Assembly (NCBI RefSeq): GCF_001556865.1
Contig: NZ_LSJY01000135.1
Location: forward strand, 1-64,000
Reading direction: 5' to 3'
DNA: 64,000 bases
Source of the DNA: Sphingobium sp. CCH11-B1
GTDB taxonomy: Bacteria; Pseudomonadota; Alphaproteobacteria; Sphingomonadales; Sphingomonadaceae
Both the position numbers and the translations under genes were made by a program. The notes beneath the pieces are model-generated. The model made no database searches, was not told the origin of the DNA, and worked only from the letters and a program-made list of their open reading frames with translations. This document shows, in pieces, positions 39,122 to 46,375 of this stretch; position 1 is the first letter of the stretch; the number at the start of each line of letters is the position of its first letter.

Positions 39122-41301
39122 TGCGCCGGTTCCCCTGCATCCTGTCCAGGCGCCGTGAGGATCAGGGCGTCGAGGGCGACGGCACCCTGGCCGCTGGGGT
39201 AGAGAACGACGGGGTTGAGGTCGATCTCGCGGATGGCTGGTTCTGCGATGAGGATGCGGCCCAGGGTCGCGATCATTTCGGCGACTGCCTCGACATCGAG
39301 TGCGGGCGAGCCGCGATAGCCGTGGAGGAGAGCCGCCTGCTTGAGCCTGTTCAGTTCCCTAAGGATCGCCTCTTGGGGGAGATCGGGGGTCAGCAGGCGC
39401 ACGTCCTGCAGGATTTCCGCCGTGACGCCGCCAAAGCCGACGAGGATGACCGGCCCCCATTCGGGATCGCTCTTCGCGCCGATGATCAGTTCAAGCCCCC
39501 GCGCGCCCATGCCTTCGATCAGCGCGCCGTCAAGCACCATGCCGGCATCATAGTTCGCGACGTTGGCGTAAAGCCGGTCCCATCCTGCTCGCAGCGCGGC
39601 TTCGTCGCCCAGGTTCAGAATGACGCCGCCGGCATCGCTTTTGTGGCTCAGTTCGGCGGACTGCGCCTTAAGGACCACGGGGTAACCGATTTCGCGGGCT
39701 GCGGTCGCGGCTTCTTCCACGTCCCGGCAGAACGCGCCCTTGGGGAAGGGAATGCCGAGCGGGGCAAGCAGCGCCTTGGAGCGATATTCGGGCACCACGC
39801 CCACGGGATAGCTGCCAAGCGGCAGCGGCTTTGGATCGGCCTTCGCGACATCGCGGCGCGCGTGATCGTTCAGCCTCTTGAGCGCGCGAAACGCGCGTTC
39901 GTTCGATGGGAAATAGGGAATGCCGAGCGCGCGCAACTGCGCGAGGGCGTCCGCCGGGAAGGGCGCGCCTTCGTCAAGGCCGACGAAGATCAGCGGCTTG
40001 GTGGGCTTGAGTTCCCTTACCGCGCGCAAGATCGGCGGCAGCTTGATGCCGATGGTCACCGGATCGGTCTGGATGATGCCCGCGACGATGCTGCCGAAAC
40101 GGTCGTCCGCGAACAGCGCGGCAAGCGTGCGATAATAGAGATCGGGATCGACCAGGCCTTGCGCTGTAAGGTCGAGCGGGTTGGAAACGCCGACGAAGTC
40201 CGGCAGCGCCGCACGCAGTGCCGGAGAATTTTCATCGCTGGCAACCGGCAGTTCAAGCTCGAGCGCCTCGCACAGATCCAGGGTGAGCGCCTTGAAGGCG
40301 CCCGACTCGCCCAGCACCGCGACACCGCCGGCGGGCACGCGCGGGCACCGCAGCGCGATTTCGGAAATATCGCCCAGTTCCTCCAGCGTTTCGGCGAAGA
40401 TGACGCCGGCGCGCTCCACCTTGGCGCGCATCAGCTGATAGTCGCCCGCCATCGCGCCTGTGTGAGTCGCCGCGGATTCACGGGCCGCGCTGGACTTGCC
40501 GGGGTGCAGCAGGACGATGGTCTTGCCGGCCTCCTGCGCGCGCAATGCGGCGTCGATGAACCGTTTGGGCTTGCGGAACTGTTCGACGATCATGGCGATG
40601 ACCTGCGTGAACGCATCGTCAATCAGATAGTCGACATAATCCTCCACCCCGCTGGCGGCTTCGTTGCCGGTCGACACGGAGAAGGACAGGCCAAGGTCGC
40701 GGCTCATCAGGGTCGTGGACAGGACGGCTGCCATGGCCCCGCTCTGCGACACGATGCCGATGCCGTCGCGGCTGCCGAGGGGAACCGCGTCCATTTCGAC
40801 AAAGGTGAGCGGCACGCGGTCGATGAAGTTGGTCATGCCAAGGCAATTGGGCCCTTCGATCACCATGCCCGATGCCGCCGCGATCCTGCCGATTTCATGC
40901 TGCTGCGCCAGGCCTTCCGCGCCGCCTTCGGCAAAGCCTGCGGAAAAGATGACGGCGGCGCCGACCTTGCGCGCGGCCAGCGCACGGATCGTGTCGAGGA
41001 CAGCGACGCGCGGAATGGCCAGCACGGCGGCATCGACGCCTTCGGGCAGGGCATCGACCGAGGGCAGGCAGGGCCGCCCGGCGATCTCCGGCCGCTTGGG
41101 ATTGATGAGGTGGATGTCGCCCGCAAAACCGTTGCGTGTCAGGTTCGAGAGAACCGACGCTCCCAGGGCGCCGGGCTTGTCCGAGGCGCCGACGATGACG
41201 ACCGACCGGGGACGGAGCAGGCGAGCGAGCGATGGGCCGCCTGCCGTGCCCGGACTGGTCGTGGCCGGGGGTGCGGGCTTGATCTGCGTCTCGACCGTCA
41301 T
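39118..41301 (-). CDS. ferA: Acyl-CoA synthetase (ADP-forming type), probable feruloyl-CoA synthetase FerA
   Basis: A 727-residue enzyme of the ADP-forming acyl-CoA synthetase family in one chain: CoA-binding domain (SVVIVGASDKPGALGASVLS, residues about 30-150), succinyl-CoA-ligase-like domain with the phosphohistidine motif ATHTGAMAG (about 290), and an ATP-grasp domain at the C-terminus. With ferB beside it, it should activate ferulate, p-coumarate and related acids to CoA thioesters. In SYK-6 the corresponding operon is ferB-ferA under FerC. The assignment to hydroxycinnamate rests on context. Confidence 0.82.
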   Translation of the reverse strand: MTVETQIKPAPPATTSPGTAGGPSLARLLRPRSVVIVGASDKPGALGASVLSNLTRNGFAGDIHLINPKRPEIAGRPCLPSVDALPEGVDAAVLAIPRVAVLDTIRALAARKVGAAVIFSAGFAEGGAEGLAQQHEIGRIAAASGMVIEGPNCLGMTNFIDRVPLTFVEMDAVPLGSRDGIGIVSQSGAMAAVLSTTLMSRDLGLSFSVSTGNEAASGVEDYVDYLIDDAFTQVIAMIVEQFRKPKRFIDAALRAQEAGKTIVLLHPGKSSAARESAATHTGAMAGDYQLMRAKVERAGVIFAETLEELGDISEIALRCPRVPAGGVAVLGESGAFKALTLDLCEALELELPVASDENSPALRAALPDFVGVSNPLDLTAQGLVDPDLYYRTLAALFADDRFGSIVAGIIQTDPVTIGIKLPPILRAVRELKPTKPLIFVGLDEGAPFPADALAQLRALGIPYFPSNERAFRALKRLNDHARRDVAKADPKPLPLGSYPVGVVPEYRSKALLAPLGIPFPKGAFCRDVEEAATAAREIGYPVVLKAQSAELSHKSDAGGVILNLGDEAALRAGWDRLYANVANYDAGMVLDGALIEGMGARGLELIIGAKSDPEWGPVILVGFGGVTAEILQDVRLLTPDLPQEAILRELNRLKQAALLHGYRGSPALDVEAVAEMIATLGRILIAEPAIREIDLNPVVLYPSGQGAVALDALILTAPGQDAGEPAQ

Positions 41302-41345
41302 GGGTCACTCTCCTGGGATAATCGCAATATATCGGGAATAGCGCG

Positions 41346-41378
41346 CGATGAGCCACGCCGGGCGTGCGTAGCTCATCG
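41346..41378 (-). terminator. Intra-operon hairpin between ferB and ferA
   Basis: CGATGAGC (41346-41353) pairs with GCTCATCG (41371-41378), and an inner CACGC/GCGTG stem closes the loop. It lies in the 99-bp gap after ferB. No clear U-run follows on the minus strand, so it probably stabilises the ferB message or tunes read-through to ferA. Confidence 0.4.
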
Positions 41379-41400
41379 TTTCAGGGTCGGCGTTTCAATG

Positions 41401-42261
41401 TCAGGCCGGCTGCCTGGACTTGTCATAGGCGCCCAGGCCCGGCTTATAGCTCTTCTCGTCGATGAACTGCTTGATGCCTTCCTTGCGGCCTTCATTGTCG
41501 TAGCTGTTGGCCGCTTCCTGCGCACGGACCAGATAGTCCTCGGCATTGTCGTAGGTCATTTCGCGCACCCGGCGGATGGCGTCCTTCGTAGCCTTGAGCG
41601 CGACCGGATTCTTGGACAGCAGCACCCTGGCCACTTGCGTCACCCGCTCCTTGAGCCGGGCGAGCGGCAGCGCTTCGTTGACGAAGCCCCATTCGACCGC
41701 CGTCTTGCCGTCGATATTCTCGCCCATCAGCGAATGATACATGGCGTTCCGGAATCCGGTGAGTTCGACGGCGACCTTGGCCGCGCCGCCGCCCGGCAAT
41801 ATGCCCCAGTTGATTTCCGAAAGGCCAAACTGCGCCTCTTCCGCCGCGAAGGCGAGGTCGCAGGCGAACAGCGGGCCATAGCCGCCGCCAAAGCACCAGC
41901 CGTTGATCATGGCGATCGTCGGCTTCTGATACCAGCGCAGCCGCCGCCACCAGCCATAGCTTTCCCGTTGCGCATTCCGCGTGCCTTTAAGGCCCTGCGC
42001 TTCGGTCTCGCGAAAATATTCCTTCAGGTCCATGCCCGCGGTCCAGGCGGTGCCTTCGCCCGTCAGGACCAGGACGCCCACGTCATCGCGAAACTCCAGC
42101 TCATCGAGCACGCGCATCATCTGGCGGTTGAGGCGGGGGGACATGCAATTGCGCTTTTCCGCGCGGTTGAAGCTGACCCAGGCGATGCCGTCTTCGACAG
42201 TGAAGGCGACGGTTTCGAGTTCGGCCTGTTCGACCCCTTCGACATGCAGAATGTTGGTCAT
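41401..42261 (-). CDS. ferB: Feruloyl-CoA hydratase/lyase FerB
   Basis: A 286-residue crotonase-fold hydroxycinnamoyl-CoA hydratase-lyase that converts feruloyl-CoA to vanillin and acetyl-CoA, or p-coumaroyl-CoA to 4-hydroxybenzaldehyde. It has WTAGMDLKEYFRETEAQG, INGWCFGGGYGPLFACDLAF (oxyanion region) and GLSEINWGILPGGG with the catalytic Glu. The C-terminal MTYDNAEDYL Tyr corresponds to the phenol-recognising Tyr of known lyases. It follows the aldehyde dehydrogenase by 24 bp. Confidence 0.92.
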   Translation of the reverse strand: MTNILHVEGVEQAELETVAFTVEDGIAWVSFNRAEKRNCMSPRLNRQMMRVLDELEFRDDVGVLVLTGEGTAWTAGMDLKEYFRETEAQGLKGTRNAQRESYGWWRRLRWYQKPTIAMINGWCFGGGYGPLFACDLAFAAEEAQFGLSEINWGILPGGGAAKVAVELTGFRNAMYHSLMGENIDGKTAVEWGFVNEALPLARLKERVTQVARVLLSKNPVALKATKDAIRRVREMTYDNAEDYLVRAQEAANSYDNEGRKEGIKQFIDEKSYKPGLGAYDKSRQPA

Positions 42262-42285
42262 GTTGTTCTCCAGAGATGAGGAAGA

Positions 42286-43737
42286 TCAGATCGGGTAATG
42301 ACCCGGCTCGGTTTCGATGGTGATCCAGCGCAGCTCGGTGAAGCTGTCGATGCCGGCCTTGCCGCCGAACTTGCCGTAGCCCGATCCCTTGACGCCGCCG
42401 AAGGGCATTTGCGCCTCGTCATGAACGGTGGGTCCGTTGACATGGCAGATGCCCGACTGGATTTGCCGCGCCACCTTCAGGCCGCGTGCAGTGTCACGGG
42501 TGAACACCGACGCTGAAAGGCCATATTCGGTATCGTTCGCCAATGCGATGGCGTGGGCCTCGTCGCGCGCGCGGATGATGCCGACCACCGGGCCAAAGCT
42601 CTCGTCGCGGAACAGCTTCATGCCAGGCGTCACCTTGTCGATGACATGGGCGGGCATCAGCACGCCGTCGGCTTCGCCGCCGTTGAGCTGCACCGCGCCG
42701 CTTGCCAGCGCATCGTCGATAAGGGCGCTGACATGCGCGACCGTCTTGCCGTCGACCACCGCGCCAAGCGGGGTCCTGCCCTCGCGCGGATCGCCGACCG
42801 GCATGGTGGCGACCTTGGCCCTGAATTTCTCGGCAAAGGCGTCGGCAACGGCCTCGACCACGATGATCCGCTCGGTCGACATGCAAATCTGGCCCTGATT
42901 CATGAACGCGCCAAAGGCCGCCGCCTTCACCGCCTCGTCGAGATCGGCGTCCTCCAATATGATCAACGGCGCCTTGCCGCCCAGTTCCAGCAGGACTGGC
43001 TTCAGATGCTCGGCGCAGCGCCTGGCGATGATCTTGCCCACTGCCGTCGATCCGGTAAAGTTGACGCGGCGGACAGCGGGATGATCGATCATCGCGCCGA
43101 CCACTTCGCCCGCATCCTGCGGCGCGTTGGTGACCAGGTTGACGATGCCGCCGCCCAGGCCCGCTTCGACGAACGCCTCGATGATAAGGCCATGGGTGCG
43201 CGGGCATTGTTCCGACGCCTTGAGCACCACTGTGTTGCCGCATGCGAGCGGCACGGCGATGGCCCGGGTGGCAAGGATGATCGGGGCGTTCCAGGGCGCC
43301 ATGGACAGCACGACGCCGGCAGGTTCGCGGATCGCCATGGCGATGCAGCCCGGTTTGTCGGACGGAATGACCTCGCCGCCAATCTGGGTGGTGAGCGCAG
43401 CCGCTTCGCGGATCATCGCACTGGACAGCATCAGGTTGAAGCGCGCCCAGCCTTCGGTCGCCCCGATCTCGCCCATCATCGCATCCACGAAATCGGCGGC
43501 CCTCGCCTCCAGCCGGTCCGCCGCCTTCATCAACGCCCCCCGACGAGCATTGGGACCAAGCGCAGACCAAGACGAAAAAGCACCCGCCGCCGCTTCCACC
43601 GCGGCGACCGCGTCTTCGACGCTTGCGGCTGCGGCGCGGGTCGCGACCAGTCCCGTGACGGGATCGACGCGTTCGAATTGACTAGCGCCGGCGCGTGATT
43701 CGCCGCCGATAATCAGTTGAATCTCCGACACAGGCAT
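42286..43737 (-). CDS. ligV: Aromatic aldehyde dehydrogenase (vanillin dehydrogenase type)
   Basis: A 483-residue NAD+-dependent aldehyde dehydrogenase that should oxidise vanillin and 4-hydroxybenzaldehyde to vanillate and 4-hydroxybenzoate. The catalytic Cys lies in MNQGQICMSTERI, the general-base Glu in LELGGKAP, and the NAD loop in FTGSTAVGK. The length equals LigV/Vdh enzymes. ATG 43737 is the first start with family sequence. It is the first gene of the operon, just downstream of a perfect palindrome thought to be the FerC operator. Confidence 0.85.
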   Translation of the reverse strand: MPVSEIQLIIGGESRAGASQFERVDPVTGLVATRAAAASVEDAVAAVEAAAGAFSSWSALGPNARRGALMKAADRLEARAADFVDAMMGEIGATEGWARFNLMLSSAMIREAAALTTQIGGEVIPSDKPGCIAMAIREPAGVVLSMAPWNAPIILATRAIAVPLACGNTVVLKASEQCPRTHGLIIEAFVEAGLGGGIVNLVTNAPQDAGEVVGAMIDHPAVRRVNFTGSTAVGKIIARRCAEHLKPVLLELGGKAPLIILEDADLDEAVKAAAFGAFMNQGQICMSTERIIVVEAVADAFAEKFRAKVATMPVGDPREGRTPLGAVVDGKTVAHVSALIDDALASGAVQLNGGEADGVLMPAHVIDKVTPGMKLFRDESFGPVVGIIRARDEAHAIALANDTEYGLSASVFTRDTARGLKVARQIQSGICHVNGPTVHDEAQMPFGGVKGSGYGKFGGKAGIDSFTELRWITIETEPGHYPI

Positions 43738-43753
43738 ATCCTGACTCCCATTT

Positions 43754-43774
43754 ATTGCTATATAACATAGCAAT
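43754..43774. promoter_or_regulatory. Perfect inverted repeat, probable FerC (MarR) operator
   Basis: ATTGCTAT and ATAGCAAT form a perfect 8-base inverted repeat around ATAAC, 17 bases from the dehydrogenase ATG and 36 bases before the MarR ATG. It lies in the only 73-base divergent gap and overlaps the AT-rich -10-like segment TATAAC. MarR dimers bind such sites, so binding here would block both promoters until hydroxycinnamoyl-CoA accumulates. Confidence 0.6.
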
Positions 43775-43810
43775 GTTGATTGGAGCGGACAACGGTAATA
43801 ATGCACGAGG

Positions 43811-44269
43811 ATGGAACCGCCCAATCCGAACACCCCTCTGCACGATCCCATCGCTTCTCGTTTGGGCTATCTGCTGCGCCGCGCCTCATCGGCGATGATG
43901 ACCGATCTGGGGTCCAGACTGGCGGACATCGGCCTTCGGCCGGTCGAGGCGACGATCCTCATCCTCGTGGGCGCCAATCCCGGCTGCATTCAGAGTGATC
44001 TTGGGCGGGTGCTGGGGATCAAGCGGGCCAATATGGCGCCGCTGATTTCCGCCTTGTCCGCGAAAGGTTATCTGGACAAGTCGCCGGTCGACGGACGATC
44101 GCTCGCCCTGACGCTGACCGAACCGGGCGAGGCCATCCGGTCAAGAGCCGATGCCATCATGGACGAGCTTGAACAACGCTTCGGCGACATGCTGGACGGG
44201 TGGGACCAAGGGCCCCTGCGCGCGATGCTGAGCGCCATCGCAGCCAAGGGAGAAGAGCAGGGCGGTTAA
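43811..44269 (+). CDS. ferC: MarR-type repressor FerC
   Basis: A 152-residue winged helix-turn-helix MarR regulator: ADIGLRPVEATILILVGANP, then the recognition region SDLGRVLGIKRANMAPLISAL and the wing (SPVDGRSLALTLTEPG). It diverges from the vanillin-dehydrogenase/ferB/ferA operon. In SYK-6 FerC represses the same operon and is released by feruloyl-CoA. It converges on the ROK kinase. Confidence 0.85.
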   Translation: MEPPNPNTPLHDPIASRLGYLLRRASSAMMTDLGSRLADIGLRPVEATILILVGANPGCIQSDLGRVLGIKRANMAPLISALSAKGYLDKSPVDGRSLALTLTEPGEAIRSRADAIMDELEQRFGDMLDGWDQGPLRAMLSAIAAKGEEQGG

Positions 44270-44321
44270 AGCATCTCAAAGGGGGCACGCCGAAACCGCT
44301 CCGTCAGCCGCCAAATTCGCT

Positions 44322-45221
44322 TTACCGTTGCAACGCCTGCAATGCGAGCGCCGACCCGCCAAGGGGGCCGGCATTCGCGCCGAGACCCGCGAAGCGGATG
44401 CGCTTCTGCAAATCGGACGGCCCGCATTTGTGGAGATAGCCGTTGAGGCGATGCGCTACTGCTGCGTGAACGGCTGGCAGCAACATCGGCCGGCCCAGCG
44501 CCACGCCCCCGCCCAGCAGGATGCGCTCGGCAGATGTAATCAGAAGAAGCGTGGTCAGAAATTCGGCGAGGTCGTGCGCGACGTGCGTCCATACGGGATC
44601 AGCGGCGGGAAGTTGGTCAGCAGGCCCGCCCACTCTGCTGATAAGGGCAGGACCGCTTATCAGCCCCTCAAGACAATCGCCGTGAAACGGGCAGATGCCC
44701 TGAAACGTGTCGCCCGGTGACCGGCGAAGCCGCACATGGCCCGCTTCGGGATGCAATGCCCCATGATGGACCTGCCCATTGACGACGAGCCCCAATCCCA
44801 CGCCCGTTCCGATGGTCAAATAGGCATGGGTGCGGCAGCCCGCCGCAGCGCCCCACAGGCCTTCGGCCAAGGCTGCGCCGCCGACATCGGTGTCGAAGCC
44901 GATCGGCAGATCGAAGCGGTCCCTGAGGCGCCGCAGCACGTTGAAGTTGGACCAGCCGGGCTTTGGCGTCGTCAATATATATCCAAAATCCTCACGGTCG
45001 GGCGCGAGCCCGACGGGTCCGAAACTCGCGACGCCGATGGCCGTGAACGGCGTTTGGGCTATCCATCGTTCAAGCGTTTCGACCATGAAGCCCAGCACCG
45101 CCTCGGGACGGTCTCCCGTGGCGATCCGCTCCTGCTGGAGAATGTGTGTGCCCTGCGTCAGCGAAGCGATGGACTTTGTGCCGCCCAGTTCGAGCGACGC
45201 GACAACGGGATCGCCGTTCAT
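44322..45221 (-). CDS. ROK-family fructokinase
   Basis: A 299-residue ROK sugar kinase. ATP-site GGTKSIASL at the start, the catalytic Asp in IGFDTDVGGAALAE, and a zinc site variant (EAGHVRLRRSP...CPFHGDCLEG) are typical of bacterial fructokinases. It overlaps the GH68 gene by ATGA and is last of TonB receptor-GH68-fructokinase, so it phosphorylates fructose released from sucrose. Confidence 0.85.
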   Translation of the reverse strand: MNGDPVVASLELGGTKSIASLTQGTHILQQERIATGDRPEAVLGFMVETLERWIAQTPFTAIGVASFGPVGLAPDREDFGYILTTPKPGWSNFNVLRRLRDRFDLPIGFDTDVGGAALAEGLWGAAAGCRTHAYLTIGTGVGLGLVVNGQVHHGALHPEAGHVRLRRSPGDTFQGICPFHGDCLEGLISGPALISRVGGPADQLPAADPVWTHVAHDLAEFLTTLLLITSAERILLGGGVALGRPMLLPAVHAAVAHRLNGYLHKCGPSDLQKRIRFAGLGANAGPLGGSALALQALQR

Positions 45222-46372
45222 GCGATGATCCTGCTGCTGTCGTCATCAAGCGCCAGTTGCAAGACCGGAGCAGGCGTTCCGGCAAAGGCCGACCGGGCCT
45301 CCGCCTGGTCGCGGGGAGGGGTGGCCACGCCGACCAGGTCAGCGAAGCTCCAAACGCTCAGATCGTCGAGCACGAGCCAGCTATAGGCCTGGAAAGGGGC
45401 TTCGGCGGGATTGCCGACGACCAGACCGGTGCCGTTCAGCGGTCGCCACGGGCCCAGCAGATCGTCGCTTACCGCGCCGTAGAGCCCGTTCGGTCCCTTG
45501 GGACCATCGGATGCGAAGACCTTCGCCTGCGTCGACCAGAAAAGGTAGAAGCGCTCGCCATGCCGGACCACATGCGGTCGCTCAAGCTCGTTGTTCAGTC
45601 CGTCGGCATCGACCAGCGGGGGGAGGAACGTGCAGACCCCTCCCTCCCGCCGGGCGACCCCGATCAGCCCGTTCCAGTCGGACGTTGAGCCTGGCTTGGA
45701 CGCGCTGAACAGGATGAATTCCTCACCGGTCGTCGGATGGATGACAGGGAAGGGATCTCGGAATGCCTTGATGGTGCCGACGGCACCGCCTCCCGTCATA
45801 TCCGACTGGTACAGGCGGTCGTCGGGAAGGAACATGTCCCTGGGGGCTGTCCAGCCATGCACTGTCGCCCCAGCGTCGGACAATTCAAGCGTAGCGCAGG
45901 TGAGGAGCATCCGCTGGACGAAGGTCGGCTCCGCCTCTCCCCGAACCCCGGCCGAAGTATAGTAGAGCCAGAGAGTCTTGCCGTCCTCGTCCAGCACGGC
46001 CGTCCCCGCCCATTCCCTGCTTCCCGGATTAAGATCATCGGGCAGAAGATTGCCGAAGTCCAGCCAGCCTTCCGGCCTTTTCTGCATCAGCCGAAGGCGG
46101 GCCACGGCATGGCGCGCCTCCGGGTCCGGCATGACGGGCGCCGTCAGTGCGATGACCAGGGGGCCGCCGGGGAAATCGACCGTCCGCCCCTGCCTGTCGA
46201 TGATCGGCCAATGGTCCCAAAGGTCGGTTCCGGGCAGGACCGGAACCAACTTGTCGATCATGGGTGCCCGATGGCCATCGCCGATGGCGGCGACATGGGC
46301 CGCAGTCCAGTGGAAGGTATCTATATCCACTTCAGTCGAAACTCCGCTTCCCGATGTCACCGCCAGCGTCAT
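45218..46372 (-). CDS. GH68 (levansucrase-family) enzyme without signal peptide
   Basis: A 384-residue GH68 protein. Catalytic residues are in place: nucleophile Asp53 in LWDHWP, transition-state Asp206 in RDPFP, and acid/base Glu264 in ELERPH. GH68 enzymes split sucrose and often polymerise fructose outside the cell, usually with a signal peptide. Here the chain starts MTLAVTSGSG with no hydrophobic signal, although a cognate TonB receptor and MFS transporter are next to it. A cytoplasmic invertase-like use is therefore likely. It lies 3 bp from the receptor gene. Confidence 0.85.
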   Translation of the reverse strand: MTLAVTSGSGVSTEVDIDTFHWTAAHVAAIGDGHRAPMIDKLVPVLPGTDLWDHWPIIDRQGRTVDFPGGPLVIALTAPVMPDPEARHAVARLRLMQKRPEGWLDFGNLLPDDLNPGSREWAGTAVLDEDGKTLWLYYTSAGVRGEAEPTFVQRMLLTCATLELSDAGATVHGWTAPRDMFLPDDRLYQSDMTGGGAVGTIKAFRDPFPVIHPTTGEEFILFSASKPGSTSDWNGLIGVARREGGVCTFLPPLVDADGLNNELERPHVVRHGERFYLFWSTQAKVFASDGPKGPNGLYGAVSDDLLGPWRPLNGTGLVVGNPAEAPFQAYSWLVLDDLSVWSFADLVGVATPPRDQAEARSAFAGTPAPVLQLALDDDSSRIIA

Positions 46373-46375
46373 GGC

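Noticed and set aside
39121..42279. A 1052-codon plus-strand open frame opposite ferA and ferB
   Set aside because: It is the antisense shadow of two strongly conserved minus-strand genes; its translation has no recognisable motif.
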